Source: Halichoerus grypus (taxonomy: Eukaryota; Chordata; Mammalia; Carnivora; Phocidae). From it: a stretch of 64,000 nt of DNA. Of the stretch, positions 40,017-52,467 are shown one piece after another. Under the pieces are notes generated by a model that was not told where the DNA came from, made no database searches, and worked only from the letters and a program-made list of their open reading frames with translations. Location: positions 1 to 64,000 of the forward strand of contig NW_027555022.1 of the NCBI RefSeq assembly GCF_964656455.1. Direction: 5' to 3'. Numbering within the stretch: the first letter of the stretch is position 1; every line of letters starts with the position of its first letter. A program made the translations under genes and the position numbers.

Positions 40017-40329
40017 TCTATCTCTCTTTAGAAGAAACAAATTTTTAGTTTTTGTTTTGGTGTTATATAAATTGTTGACAACAACTAAATTCTTTAGAGA
40101 ATTTAAATCTAAATTCTCCTGAGAAGGCTTTCTTCTCTCATCACTGAGATTTCCGTGGTCCGTCTGGGCCAGATACCTGGTGGGAACTGAGGAAGAACAT
40201 GGTCCAGAGAATTCACCCTGCTTGCATGGTGTGATGCAGAGGGGATCTTTGGGACAAAACACAGGCAGGGGGAAAGGTGGAGGAGAGGAGAAAGGGGACA
40301 TAGTCGTCTCCTAGCCCTGTTGTTGCAGA

Positions 40330-40700
40330 CTTGCCCCAAACTCGAGCTTGAAACAGCAGAACTTGATTTCTCGTCGCCCCCAGAGTCCAAAAGCAAGATG
40401 GCCGCAGAGCCGCGTTCTCTCTGCAGGCTCTAGGTGAGGGAGCCTTGCTTGCTTCTTCCTGGGCTCTGCTGGTTGCTGGCCATCTTGGTGCTCCTTGCTG
40501 GCGGATACATCGCCAGTCTCTTTCCTCTTGCATTTTATGAGAAGCAGCAAGGAGAAATCAGCAAGGTGTGCACCTTCCACACTTTTCTCGAAAACCTCCT
40601 CTGCTGAACATTCCAGTTCATCACTCACACGGCCTACTGTCCACCCTGCAGTGGAACTCAGTGCAGCCGACTTCTCGCCACTTTGTGCCAAGTGCGGTCT
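40330..40700 (+). repeat. Old interspersed repeat, partial copy
   Basis: Shares the ggctctgctggttgctggccatcttggtgctccttg segment with the copy at 40925-41585, so it belongs to the same type as 24080-24515. It is partial and diverged. Confidence 0.45.
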
Positions 40701-40924
40701 TTCCTCCGGTGTCTAGCAACCTGGTCCCCACCTCTGTCTGGGACCTCACCACAAAGTGCCCTTATGTTCATCTTTCCACCAGCAGTCTCTTCAGGGAGAT
40801 CTAGGCCTTTCCTGTCCTGTACCCCAGGATTCTTCCCGCCTCTATCCATTACGCAATTTCAAAACCACTTCTAGATGTTAGGTAATTTTAGAGCAGCACC
40901 CCATTTCTTGGCCCCCAAATCTAT

Positions 40925-41229
40925 AGTAGTTTCCCAGGGCTGCTGTAACAACCGCAAACAGTTGCTTAAAGCAGCAGAAGTTTATTGTCTCATGGCAATG
41001 GATGCTGGAAGTCCAAAATGAGGACGTTTTCAGGGCCGCACGCTCTCTGAAGTCTCTGGGGAAGGATCCTTCTTTGCTTCTTCTTAGCTTCTGGTGGTTC
41101 CTGGCCATCCTTGGTGTTCTTTGTCTCCTAGGTACATCACTTCTTTTGTCACATGGGATTCTTTGTGTATCTGCGTTTGCTGTTTATTTGTTTTTAGAGA
41201 GCGTGTGTGCAGGAGCAGGGGGCAGAGGC

Positions 41230-41270
<41 letters not shown>

Positions 41271-41585
41271 TAAAATCCTGAAGCAGACTCCCCACCTAGC
41301 ACAGAGCCCAACGAGGGGCTGTATCTCACAGCCCCTAAGATCATGACCTGAGCTCAGATTAAGAGTTGGATGCTTAACCCACAGAGCCACCCAGGCACCC
41401 CTGTGTATCTGTGCTTAAATTTCCTTCATTTTAAAACAATTCCAGTCACCGGATTAGGGCTCACCTTAACAACCTTAACTGAACTTAATGACATGGCAAA
41501 GACCCTATTCCAAAAAAGGTCACATCTCAGGTACCAGGAGTTAAGATGTGAACATATCTTTGAGGAGGACACAGTTCAACCTACA
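40925..41585 (+). repeat. Old interspersed repeat split by a SINE
   Basis: Starts agtagtttcccagggctgctgtaacaac and, after the SINE at 41180-41402, resumes to end gaggacacagttcaacctac. Same type as 24080-24515. Confidence 0.6.
41180..41402 (-). mobile_element. Can-SINE, antisense, with internal GATA expansion
   Basis: The tRNA-like end reads acagagccacccaggcaccc. The body contains a (GATA)n tract at 41231-41270 of about ten units. The flanking ctttgtgtatctg/cctgtgtatctgtg (41161, 41401) marks the target duplication. Confidence 0.88.
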
Positions 41586-41599
41586 GTGGGTGGTAGGCA

Positions 41600-42751
41600 A
41601 GGGACAGTGCATGCTGTTTGAGGGTAAAATACCCCCAATCTCTTCCTTTCCAGCCCTAGTTGCACTTCTACATAAACCCATTGGGATAGTTTTCTTATGT
41701 CACTGGTTCTGGGGAGATTTCTACTGCCTAGGGCTGAGAGTCCACATTCCTTGGCCTGGTACTCAGCAATCATTACAATCTGTCTCAACTTTTCTTCCAA
41801 AGCCAATCTTCTACTTCTCTCCTTGAGAAGCAATGTAATACAGTAGTTTCAGTGGAGTTCTGTGTACCCAAATTAGCAGTCATTGTTCCTGTTCATATCT
41901 GTTTTACACGGTTGTAAGGAGTCAAGGTGGTAATGATGTAATGGCTGGTGCCTGGAACACAGAGGCCCTCAAGGGGGCTGGCTGGTAATGATTCCTCTTC
42001 TCCAAATTGTTTGCTGTTCTCTGAGTTACACTTTCTACCAGATAGAAAATTATTTGCATATCTATAAGGCAGAAATATGCAAAATACCTCTCTTTCCTTA
42101 TAGAGTTGTAAAATATCTCAGACGACAGTGAAGGAAGCACAGCATCACACAGAATGAAAGAACACTCAGTAATCTCTCTTACCTATTTCTAAATTGTGGA
42201 CCATTTTAATGGTGTTGTCTACTTTGTGATCATAAACAGTCTCCAACAATTATTGTTGGTCCTAGAAGATTGGCTTTATTACACATGGCCTGATGACTTA
42301 CATGGATGCAGCAAGAATCGTAACTGGAAAAGCCTCCTTGAATTTGCTCAGCCTAACAGTATTAAGGAACTATTAATTCCTAAGAACAGACTTCTTTTGG
42401 AAATTTTCAAAATGAATCTTGAATCAGACTTTTCAAAGCCTCTATCATTCTTCTATCCAAGGGTAGGAAACCGAGACCCAAACACTTTCTCCAATAAAAT
42501 TGGCATGCTGTGCCTATACATCTCCGTGAATTTTCCTTTTTTTGAGGTCTCCAAAATTTGCCAAGTTTTCTGAACTGCCAGAGAGCGGACTTCCTTATTT
42601 CCTGAGAGACTGGGATCCTGGAAGTCAGATGTCATGTTTTCTTGGGAAGGTTTGTAGGCATTTGCTCGATATACAACACCAACCATTGCTCCTTAGTAGT
42701 GGTCTGGTTGTCCTTGATTAAACAAAAATCACTCTCAGATATCACACTGTA
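41600..42751. other. Intergenic, nothing recognised
   Basis: An open frame at 42196-42573 shows no family motif. No gene is called. Confidence 0.4.
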
Positions 42752-42922
42752 GGGGTACCTGGGTGGCTCAGTCAGTTAAGCATCTGACTCTTGATTTCGG
42801 CTCAGGTCATGATCTCCGGGGTCTTGAGATTGAGCCCCACAGCGGGCTCCGCCCTGGATGTGGAGTCTGCTTAGGATTCTCTCTCTTCCTCTCCCTCTGC
42901 CCCTCCTCCACTTAAAAAAAAC
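42752..42922 (+). mobile_element. Can-SINE, sense
   Basis: Head ggggtacctgggtggctcagtcag. The tail is a short A run, and the flanking cacactgta (42743 and 42923) is the target duplication. Confidence 0.95.
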
Positions 42923-43089
42923 CACACTGTACATATGATCTTCATGCAGAATTGTTTTTTCCAATTGTGTCTTTGTAAAAGGATAGATTTTTACTGACTC
43001 TATACAAATGATTCTATCATCATGAAAGTGAACGAGACTCAGCAGAAGCATTTGTTGTGGAATTCTGAGGGTAAGTGAAGATCAGATAA

Positions 43090-43300
43090 CATTTTAAAAT
43101 GGTTGGGGCGGTGAGGAGATTGGGTGGCTGGGTGATGGACATTGGGGAGGGTATATAGTTTGGTGAGCGCTGTGTATTGTGTAAGACTGATGAATCACAG
43201 ACCTGTATCCCTGAAACAAATAATACATTATATGTTAATAATAATAAAAAAGTAAAAATAAAAATAAATCACTCATTTAATAGGCAAAAAACCCCCCAAA
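43090..43300 (+). mobile_element. Carnivore L1 3' UTR end, sense, heavily truncated
   Basis: Contains gggtgatggacattggggagg, gtgtaagactgatgaatcacagacctgtatcc and aataatacattatatgttaat followed by an A-rich tail. These are typical of the carnivore L1 3' end. Confidence 0.85.
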
Positions 43301-44760
43301 TAAAAACAAAATAGCCCCTTAATGTTAGTCTTGTGACTAGGTGGATTTTGCCTTGATATTATTATTTTAATAACTTTATGGTTTCTAAATTCACTTTATA
43401 CAATTAAAACAATTTTTCACTTGTTGTTTGGTATAAAAAAGTTTGAAAAAAATGGTTGATACCAGTTTACAAATTCATAGTCTACTAAATTGTGGATTAG
43501 AGATAGTTTAAGGAGAAAGAAATCGGGTTTCCTCCTATATCCATACAAGTAGAACATTGAAAATAATGCCATCGATATTCAAAACAAATAACCACAATGA
43601 ATTTCCTTAATCCATTCATTCAGTCCTATGTAATTAATTCTCACTCTGCTGGATCCTGAGTCAGTCATCTGATTTCATGAGGGACATATGCTTCCAGACC
43701 GAGAGTCTCAGCAGTCCTGGTTCTGCTCACTGGCACAGTCTGAGCGTTGACTAAGTGCTGCATCTTGGAAACCTGCTCTGAAGAGTCTACTTGGAGTAAC
43801 AATAGTTCGGGGTACCTCCTCCAGTCTGGCTCCCCCAACCCCGCCAAGCTCTGAAACTGTTTCTCTTTTGAAGATACAAATTCTGAACAGTAGCTTTTGG
43901 CAGTCTTCAGACAAGCCTTAGAAGGAAATGGAGACCTGTTTGACAGCAGGACTGAATGGTCATGGTTAACTTATTAGAATAACCGAATATATCAGAGTGG
44001 AAGAGAGCAAAAGTCTCTAGGGGGCTGGTCTGTATTTCACCAGGCTTTGATCAATGTTTCCTTTGAGGGATCCAGCCCCAAGCGCACTGGCACACTTAGC
44101 AGCTGTATCTCTTTTGTGACAAGGCTGACCTGAGACTGCCGGAGGCAGCTCTTCTTGCCAGTCCCTGGAGCCAGAAGACCATTTCCATAAAGACGTCTGA
44201 GTGCTGGGATAGAGATAATCCAGGTCCCTCGCCCCGGTAGACAGGCTGTGGAGGTGCTGAGTCTTCTTTCTCAGGCAGTGCCCTTTGGGGGAGGAGTGAG
44301 TGGGGAGAACCCAGAAAGCTTGAGCGATATCTAACAATTCACTTAAAGGGGATTCTTAGAAAGGGGAGTTAACTAATTTTATTTGGTGACAAGATAGCTG
44401 GCTCTAATATCCCTAGCCGCTGTCCTCACCCATGATCTGTTTGACCTTCTTGCTAAATGACAAACTAGATCAAGCCCTGTGTCTGTCCCCACATTGATCT
44501 CTGGCCAAAGGAAGTGGTGTTCCCTGGCAGAAGTTTGTGATTTTTATTTCTTGAAGATGTAGGAAGGAAGTATTTTCAGATGTATAGACAGAGGATGAGA
44601 AGCTGAGCCAGAAATCAACAGAGTCCTAGAACTTTCATATGTGCCATTCTCAGGATGTGAGGACAGGCCCTCTGCAGGGACAGAAAACATGAAGTAAGGA
44701 TTTGCCAAGCTCTCCTCCTCTCCCTGAAGGGTCTTCAGTTCTGTTCATGTATTTGGGTAC
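43301..44760. other. Intergenic, nothing recognised
   Basis: No gene or repeat is identified. Several short antisense frames near 43.7-44.3 kb lack motifs. Confidence 0.4.
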
Positions 44761-45140
44761 TGTTGTGGACTGAATTGTGTCCCTGTCCCCCAAATTCATA
44801 CGTTGAATCCCTAACCCTCAAGGTGACGGTATTTGGGATAAGGAGTTTTGGAGGTAATTAGGTGTCCATGAGGTCATGAATGTGTGGTCCTCATGCTGGG
44901 ATTCTTACAAAGCCCTTGTAGGAAGGGATACCAGAGAGCCGATTCCTCATGCCACCAGGTGTGGACACAGTGAGAAGGTGCCATCTGCAAGCCAGGAAGT
45001 GAACCCTCCCCAGGGAAAGGGCTTGGCTGGCCCATTGACCTTGGGCTTCCCAGCCTCCAGAATTGTGGGCGATAAATGCCTGTTGCTTAAGCCCCCAGGC
45101 TGTGGTGTTATGGCAGCCCAAGCTGACTGATGCAGACACC
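44761..45140 (+). mobile_element. MLT1-type (ERVL-MaLR) LTR
   Basis: Starts ctgttgtggactgaattgtgtccc and continues with aattcatacgttgaatccctaac, tgaggtcatgaatgtgtgg, cacagtgagaaggtgccatctgc and cctccagaattgtg to ttatggcagcccaagctgactgatgcag. This is a near full-length solo LTR in the MaLR style. Confidence 0.75.
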
Positions 45141-45313
45141 TACGATGTGAAATCCTACAGTAGGCCAGCTGTTGGGGGTCATCTCGGACCCGGGACTAGC
45201 ATCATGGCTTTTGTCCCTACTGCTACTGAATACTTAGTGCTCACTGTGACCCAGGTGCCGATCTAACAGTACCACAAGTACTACTTTATTTAGTTTCAAA
45301 CAACCCCCTGAAG

Positions 45314-46357
45314 TAGGTGCTCCATTTTATTTATTTATTTTTTTAATTTTATTTTATTATGTTATGTTAGTCACCATACATTACATCATTAGTTTTTGAT
45401 GTAGTGTTCCATGATTCATTGTTTGCTATAACACCCAGTGCTCCATTCAATACGTGCCCTCCTTAATACCCATCACCGGGCTAACCCATCTCCCCAACCC
45501 CTCCCCTCTAAAACCCTCAGTTTGTGTCTCAGAGTCCATAGTCTCTCATGGTTCGTCTCCCCCTCCGATTTCCCCCCCTTCATTTTTCCCTTCCTACTCT
45601 CTCTCTCTCTCTCTCTCTTTTTTTTAACATATAATGTATTATTTGTTTCAGAGGTACTCGTCTGTGATTCATTAGTCTTACACGATTCACAGCGCTCACC
45701 ATAACACATACCCTCCCCAATGGCCATCACCCAGCCACCCCATCCCTCCCACCCCCCCACCACTCAGTTTGTTTCCTGAGATTAAGATTTCCTCATATCA
45801 GTGAGATCATATAATTGTCTTTCTCTGATTGACTTATTTCGCTTAGCGTAATACCCTCTAGTTCCATCCACGTCATTGCAAATGGCAAGATTTTGGTTTT
45901 GGTTTTTTTTTTTTTTTTTTGATGTTGCATAATATTCCATTGTATATATACACCACATCTTCTTTATCCATTCATCTGTTGATGGACATCTTGGCTCTTT
46001 CCATAGTTTGGCTATTGTGGACATTGCTGTTATAAACATTGGGGTGCACGTACCCCTTCAGATCACTACATTTGTATCTTTGGGGTAAATACCCAGTAGT
46101 GCAATTGCTGGGTCGTAGGGTAGCTCTGTTTTCAACCTTTTGAGGAACCTCCATACTGTTTTCCAGAGTGGCTGCACCAGCTTGCATTCCCACCAACAGT
46201 GTAGGAGGGTTCCCCTTTCTCCGCATCCTCGCCAACATCTGTCGTTTCCCGACTTGTTAATTTTAGCCATTCTGCCTGGTGTGAGGTGGTATCTCATTGA
46301 GGTTTTGATTTGGATTTCCCTGATGCCGAGTGATGTTGAGCTAGGTGCTCCATTTTA
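45314..46357 (-). mobile_element. 5'-truncated L1 with 16-bp target duplication, antisense
   Basis: A ~1.0-kb antisense L1 (45330-46341) starts with a T-rich tail at left and carries the 3' UTR, a (TC)n tract and the ORF2 C-terminus. The - strand reads [16 protein letters not shown] at about 46200. It is flanked by a perfect 16-base direct repeat, taggtgctccatttta, at 45314-45329 and 46342-46357, the hallmark of target-primed reverse transcription. A second L1-tail start (ttttaacatataatgtatt) near 45620 may be part of its 3' UTR. Confidence 0.93.
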
Positions 46358-46404
46358 AAGATTAGGAGAGTGAGGTGCAGAGAGCTTAACTTACCCAAAT
46401 GTCC

Positions 46405-46875
46405 TAGGCTGAAGAGTGGCCCCCTGAAAGATAGCCTCATCCAAATCCCCAGAACCTGTGAATGTTACTTGATGGCAAAAGGACCTTTGCAGATGGGATT
46501 AAGTTAATGATTTTGAGGTGGGGAGATTATTCTGGATTATCCAGGTGGGCCCTGATGTAATCACAAAGGTCCTTATAAGGGGGAGGCAAGAAGGTCAAAG
46601 GAGGAAGAAGGCAATGGGGTGGAGGCAGCAGAGATTGGTGTGATGTGGCCACGAGCCAAGGAATGCTGGCAGCTTCTAGAAGCTGAAAGAGGCAAGGGAT
46701 GGATTCTCTTCCAGAGCCTTCAGAAAGAACCAGCTCTGCTGAGACCTTGATTTTATCTCCATAAGACAAATTTCAGGCCCTTGTCCACGAGAACTGTAAG
46801 AGAATACATTTATATTGCTTTAGGCTACTCAATTTTTGGTAATTTGTTACAGCAGCAATAGGAAACCGACACACC
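46405..46875 (+). mobile_element. MLT1-type (ERVL-MaLR) LTR
   Basis: Has gatggcaaaaggacctttgcagatgggattaag, gattatccaggtgggccctgatgtaatcac and gaccttgattttatctccat to gcagcaataggaaaccgacaca, the usual order in MLT1 LTRs. More diverged than the copy at 44.8 kb. Confidence 0.7.
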
Positions 46876-48939
46876 AAGGTGACATAGTTAATACGTAGAC
46901 ACTGTGAGGAGCCATTATTTTATATTTCGTGTTATTATTTCTGCAATGTCTGAATAAATTAAGCTTTGAATTTACCTAGATCCCAGCAGCAGAATACGCC
47001 CTGAGCCCCACAAAGGAAGATTCCCATGGAATTTAAAGAAATGTCTTTTAAAGACCCCACAACCTTTTGGAAAATTCATTTATCCACATGGCCGTGTGTG
47101 TGAGTGTGAGTGTGTGTGTGTGTGTGTGTGTGGTGTAAAGAATACTAGGAAAATGTAAAACAGGAAGCTGTGGCTTTGTGCACGTTCATCTCTCTGCTTC
47201 TGACCGTGTGGAGGGAGCAGCATCCTGGAGCAAGAGGGCTACTTCAGGGGGGTGCAGGTGGGGACCAGCAGCAGATAGACAGGTGGCCCACAGCACAGCT
47301 GCGAGTGGAAGGGCGCTCTCAACAATGAGGAGAGTGGCTAAGTGAACAATACAGCAGAGATATGGGGCAACTCTGTTCCTAGCCCAAATCTTCTAGAGGG
47401 AGATCACTCCTAAGTTAGGGTTCCGGATGGGACGGATATGAGCTGGATGCTCCTCTTTGGCCGATGGTCTCAAGGCTGTTACCATTTGAGACCTGCATCC
47501 TAGTCCCTATGGCATCCATGGATTCTGCCTCAATGACTCCCCTGTTCCCTCTAGGGAACTTACCAGTGTACCTGAGCATAATACCTGGGGAAGCAATTAG
47601 CTGACCAGGAAAACATCCAAGGTGGCTCTGGCTGGGCAATTTTCATTTAAGGAGTATGTAGAATGAAATGAAACTGGGCAATGGGAGAGATCTTTTGAGC
47701 AGGAGATACTGTTCTGGGTCTCCTCTAGACTCCTACGTATGCAGCCTTATCAAGATCAACTTCATGGATAGGTGACATGTACAGTTGCACAGGGCCCTAT
47801 GCTTAGAAGGGTTTAATGCTCTATTGACGTCATCTTGAAATTCTTTTTCTTTCTTTCTTTCTTCTTTTTTTTTTTTTAAAGAAAGGACCTGGCATTTTCA
47901 TTTTGTGCCAGACCTTGCAAATTACAAAGGTGGTCCTGGTCTGTGCCCTTATTGGAAGTTGGAAAACAGTTACCTGGGGCCCTCCGAGTCATTAACACCA
48001 ATAATTGGTCCAATGATAAGGACCAATAATATAGTCACTAACACCATAATTTCCAAATCTAGCTTCTTCCCTCCACGGGTAGCTAGCCCATTGTCCACTA
48101 TTTCCTGCCACATTTAGTCTTCTTAGTACCTGCCTTCAGGCTTGAACAGTGACTAATCCAATGTCTCCATGTAGTGAACCAAAGTATATAATGAAAAGCA
48201 TAATATTTCTGTGGTGATGCAATAGACAATTGGAGCAGTTGGTCGGTCGACCATGACAGCTTTGACAATCTGCCTCTCATGTCAAAGTTGCCAGAGCAGG
48301 TTGGAATGAGACACTGGGTAAATCTGGGAAAATCGATCTGTGCCTGGGTCTAGGGTAGGGAGAGGTCGAAAGGTTGGAGGGGCAAGTTGAGTCTGCTCCC
48401 TGGGTGCATCTTTCCTAGTCAGGTCATGCATGTTGTCAGGCTCAAAAGAACCATATGAAGAAGACTAGAGGTTTGTGGTCATTGAAAGACTTTTTCCAGG
48501 CCACATCTTCTTTTTCTCTTGGCTCCCAAAGGTTTAGACTTTTGGCTTTGTACCTGAATGCTAACGATTTTTGAATGAGTAACTCGAGACCTTCATGAAA
48601 GACTATACTAAAAACCCATATCATACAATCCCTGGGAAGTATCCCCAGGCTCTAAATTTGGAAACACAAAGCCACATATCTGAGTTCCTTCTTTCCAGAA
48701 TCACCCGAAAGTCTCCCACTCTATCTGGGGAAGATGATCAGACCCTGTGGCTGGCTCTGTGTGCATGATTTGGGTCATTTAACAAGGGCCTTTTGATCCA
48801 CCACTATAACCCCAAACAACAAATATAGCTTTGGAAATTTTGGTGTGAAAACAGGCACACGGAGAAAAAGGTTTCAACTTGGCAAAACTAAAGCAGCCCC
48901 CAAATTATGGGGCAATATTTCTGTCTCTTTAAAGGCAAA
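46876..48939. other. Intergenic, nothing recognised
   Basis: No gene is recognised. It contains the (GT)n tract at 47093-47133 and a CT/T-rich tract at about 47842-47880. Confidence 0.4.
47093..47133 (+). repeat. (GT)n microsatellite
   Basis: gtgtgtgtgagtgtgagtgtgtgtg and following GT units, imperfect at its left end. Confidence 0.9.
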
Positions 48940-49088
48940 CTCTTCCTTCACTAGCTCCACCCAATCAGAACTTCCTGGCTCAGAGGTTTCAAAGGGTACA
49001 AACACTTTTTCCTTACAGTTAAAGCAAAAGCACCAGCTCAAACAGCTTCTTTGGAAAAAACCCTGACAACTCATCATCTCTTCCAAAG
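48940..49088 (+). promoter_or_regulatory. Candidate GIMAP7 promoter and non-coding first exon
   Basis: A CCAAT box (48961) in ctccacccaatcag is followed by aacttcctgg, an ETS-like GGAA site in reverse, then a repeat-free stretch ending with the donor tccaaag/gtgagc (exon end 49088). It sits 6.4 kb upstream of the GIMAP7 coding exon on the same strand, in sequence between repeats. Human GIMAP7 has a short untranslated first exon, so this is a reasonable guess, not shown by transcripts. Confidence 0.4.
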
Positions 49089-49979
49089 GTGAGCCTGGCC
49101 TCAGAGCGATGGAGCTGTGAGATGCAGCGGGACACAGGGGTGTGCATGGGGTGGACTCTGGTCTGTGCCAAGCAGCCCAGCAAGGAGGATGCTGCCAGAG
49201 GGGTAGTGGTGGAGGGTAGGGTGGGAATAAAGAGACTGATTTGCCCGATGTCGCCGTGTCTCGTATTTACGGGACAAACTGGCTGAATAGCACACCTTGC
49301 ATCAGTTGCTGTTGTGACAGACATTGAGCGCCGCCTGACAAGCCATCCATTTCCCTTAATGGGACATTAGCGTCCTCAAGGTAGGTCTTTAGAGCCGGAA
49401 GGCAATTTAAAGACCACTGAGTCCGAATCCCTCTTTCTCCTGAAAAAGGATCTGAATCCCAGGCTGTGTGAATGTGGCTTCATTAATCTCCCAGGGGTAC
49501 CTTAGTCACTAATGGCAAAGTGAGTACCTTCGTCACTCAGCAAACTGAGTAAGGACTCAGCAACATTTAAGGAGCGCAGCTGTGTGATGGACAGTGTAGC
49601 AGATGAGGTGAGGAGGAGTGCCATGGGGGTGGAGAGGTAGCTATTCTACAGACACAGTGTGTCTGAAACCCTTTTGTTACCTTCCCTAATTCCAGGCTTG
49701 CTACCACTTCACTGTTTCTGGAAAGAGTGGGTGCTGTCTCCCTTGGTCTCCCCTGATCTATTTCTGATTCAATGTAAGTGGAAATGTAGGGAATCAAGGA
49801 CCAGGAAGGAACCAGGAAGAGACCATAGTGTGCAGAGGTTATTATGCACGAACATGGTGGTCAGACAGTCTTTGAATTGGATCCCCCCTCTGCCCAATGC
49901 CTATTAGCACTGTGACCTTGGGCAAGTCTCTCAGCATTTCGGAGCCACATCAATTTCCTCATTTAAACAATTAGAATAG
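49089..49979. other. Putative GIMAP7 intron start, nothing recognised
   Basis: Unique sequence with no coding motif. Confidence 0.4.
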
Positions 49980-50100
49980 GGGTGCCTGTCTGACTCAGTC
50001 AGAAGAGCCTGTGTGTGACTTTTGATCTCAGGGATCGTGAGTTCGTGCCCCACGTTGGGTGTAGAGATTACTTAAATAAAAAATAAATAAACTTTAAAAA
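49980..50100 (+). mobile_element. Can-SINE, short form
   Basis: Head ggggtgcctgtctgactcagtcag, then gttgggtgtagagattacttaaat and an A-rich tail. The flanking aattagaata (49970, 50099) is the target duplication. Confidence 0.92.
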
Positions 50101-50261
50101 TTAGAATAAGAAAATTGGCTTCCTTGCAGGTAATTTTGGGGAGTAAAGAAGAGAATGTACAAAACCTATTTACCAGGGTGCTTGGTATAGAGTATACATT
50201 CAGTAGTTGCTAAAGTACGGGGAAGTTAAATTTTTATTGTGGGAAAATTTTTTTTTACTTC

Positions 50262-50464
50262 TTTTTTTTTTAAAGATTTTATTTATGTATTTGATAGAGC
50301 ACAAGCAGGTGGAGGGGCAAGCAGAAGGAGAGGGAGAGGGGAGGGGGAGGGAGAAGCAGGTTCCCCGCGGAGCAAGGAGCAGGATGTGGGACTCAAACCC
50401 AGGCCCTGGGATCATGACCTGAGCCGAAGGCAGACGCTTAACGACTGAGCCACCAGGCATCCCC
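50262..50464 (-). mobile_element. Can-SINE, antisense
   Basis: Poly(T), aaagattttatttatgtatttg to gagccaccaggcatcccc. The flanking attgtggga (50237, 50466) is the target duplication. Confidence 0.93.
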
Positions 50465-51540
50465 AATTGTGGGAGATTTTTAACTCATTCAAAGATAAAG
50501 ACAACTTCCATGTACCTTCAACAATTATCAATTTGTGTAAGTCTTGTTTTGTCTATAAGCCCCTCCCACCCATCCCAGATTATTTTGAAGCAAATGTCAG
50601 ACACTCTATCACTTTATCAGTAAATATTCGAGTATGTATGTCTGAAAGAGAAAGACCATTAAAAATATGACTTTTTCAGACTTTGAAAAGCAATTAGAAA
50701 TTTTTAAAAAATTACCAGATGTATTCAGATTCCCCAATGGTCTCATAATTTTAAAAGTTGTTTGGAAATCAGATCCTAATAAGGTTCCTAAATTGCAATT
50801 ATTTGATATCTCTTAAGTTTCACTTAATGTGAAAGTTTCCACCTTCCTGTTTCTGTCTGTGAAATTTTTGTTGTTGTTTAAGAAAGGGGCAGTCTTTTGT
50901 CCAACAGAGTTGGACAGTGTACATTTTGTTGATTAAATCCTCAAGATGTCCTTTAACATGCTCTTCTAGTTTCAGTGTTTTGTATGAATTTATATTTAAG
51001 GAGAGGCTTGATCAGATTAAGGTTTTCCTCGTTTTTTGGGTGGGACTATTTCATAGTAGCCGTTGTAAACATACATTGGAAGGCACATTATGTTCGCTTC
51101 TCTCTCTTCCTGTGATTTAGCAGACACTAATGACAGCCTAGGGTAAAATGGTTTCATTAAGGGTCACAAATTATGATATTCTAATTCTATCATTCTTTCT
51201 TCATTTATTAGATGGAATAACCCTATGAAAAGAACTTCCCCTCAACAGTTCTTTCATTTCCATGAGGTCCAGTTATATAACACAAAAGACATGCTTGATT
51301 CTTTCCCTTTATTTGTCCATGTTCAGAATGATGGAATTATTTCCTAGCATACCCCAAAAGGAACAACTGACTTCTTTAAATATGATGATATTTTTATGAA
51401 TTTGTGGATTTCAACATATTTGATCTATTTCAATCCATTGGAAATATTATTCTATGGATCCTCAAATTGCCCCATCTCTGTCAGAGCTTCTTCAAGTTGA
51501 CTCGTTAGTCCTTTTGATAAGATTTGCGCAATTTTTTATT
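50465..51540 (-). mobile_element. Old L1M-type fragment, antisense
   Basis: It resembles the antisense L1M 3' region (ccatcccagattattttgaagcaaatgtcagacac, cagtaaatattcgagtatgtatg). The right part (50.7-51.5 kb) is more degenerate and the assignment weaker there. Confidence 0.5.
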
Positions 51541-51547
51541 TTATTAT

Positions 51548-51744
51548 TTTCTTAAAGATTATTTATTTATTTATTTGACAGAGAGAGACACATCGAGAGA
51601 AGGAACACAAGCAGGGGGAGTGGGAGAGGGAGAAGCAGGCTTCCCGCCGAGCAGGGAGCCCCATGCGGGGCTCGATCCCAGGACCCTGGGACCATGCCCT
51701 GAGCCGAAGGCAGACGCTTAATGACTGAGCTATGCAGGGGCCCC
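51548..51744 (-). mobile_element. Can-SINE, antisense
   Basis: From ttttcttaaagattatttatttatttatttgacag to actgagctatgcaggggcccc. Confidence 0.93.
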
Positions 51745-51836
51745 TGGAGTAATTTTTTAAAGTAATCTCTATACCCAGTTTGACCCTGAGATCAAGAGTT
51801 GCATGCTCTGCCGACTGAGCCACCCAGGCGCCCCAT
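51745..51836 (-). mobile_element. Can-SINE, short form, antisense, head-to-tail with the previous one
   Basis: ttttttaaagtaatctctatacccag to gagccacccaggcgcccc. A short-form copy directly adjoins the previous full-length one, so one inserted into or beside the tail of the other. Confidence 0.88.
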
Positions 51837-52038
51837 GGTCTGAGTAATTTTTGGTAGCATCCTTGCTTTATAGTATGACGAGACAGCCTAGGATCCACTT
51901 GCACATTTCCTAGCCCAGACTGGGATCAGTACTTTTTCCTAAGAGTCCTAATGTTTTTAGTGGGAAATGGCATTTGAAGAGCACAGTATGGGCACTCAGG
52001 ATGCTCTCTGCCACTGGGCTTGTCACTGGCCTTCAAAA

Positions 52039-52041
<3 letters not shown>

Positions 52042-52072
<31 letters not shown>
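52042..52072 (+). repeat. (CA)n microsatellite
   Basis: About 15 uninterrupted AC units. Confidence 0.95.
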
Positions 52073-52073
<1 letters not shown>

Positions 52074-52274
52074 GCTAAGAACAAGACAGGATTCCTGAAA
52101 ACAATTTCAGATTATTTTTGGCAGGTTTCTTCCCTTTTTTGACCTTATGGTATATTCCACTGTGGATGGACAATGAAATTACTGCATTTTCAAGTTTCTT
52201 TGGCCAATTTTTTGTGTGGTTTATCCATCACACCAAATACTATGTGTCATTTGCTTTTGATTTTTACGAGTATT

Positions 52275-52417
52275 TTTTTAAAATTATTTATTTATTTATT
52301 TAATGTAGGCTCCACGCTGGAGCCTAATATGGGGCCTGAACTCATGACCCTGAGATTAAGACCTGAGCTGAGATCAAGAGTTGGATGCCTAACCAACTGA
52401 GCCACCCAGGCGCCCCT
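52275..52417 (-). mobile_element. Can-SINE, short form, antisense
   Basis: tttttttaaaattatttatttatttatttaatg to gagccacccaggcgcccc. The flanking (t)acgagtatttt/(t)actagtatttt (52265, 52418) is a mildly diverged target duplication. Confidence 0.93.
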
Positions 52418-52467
52418 TACTAGTATTTTAAGATATAGTTTTTGTTGTATAATTATATAAACTATTT

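Noticed and set aside
45782..46297. - strand open frames with CWRGCG motif as zinc-finger-like genes
   Set aside because: They are the L1 ORF2 C-terminus in a 5'-truncated insertion.
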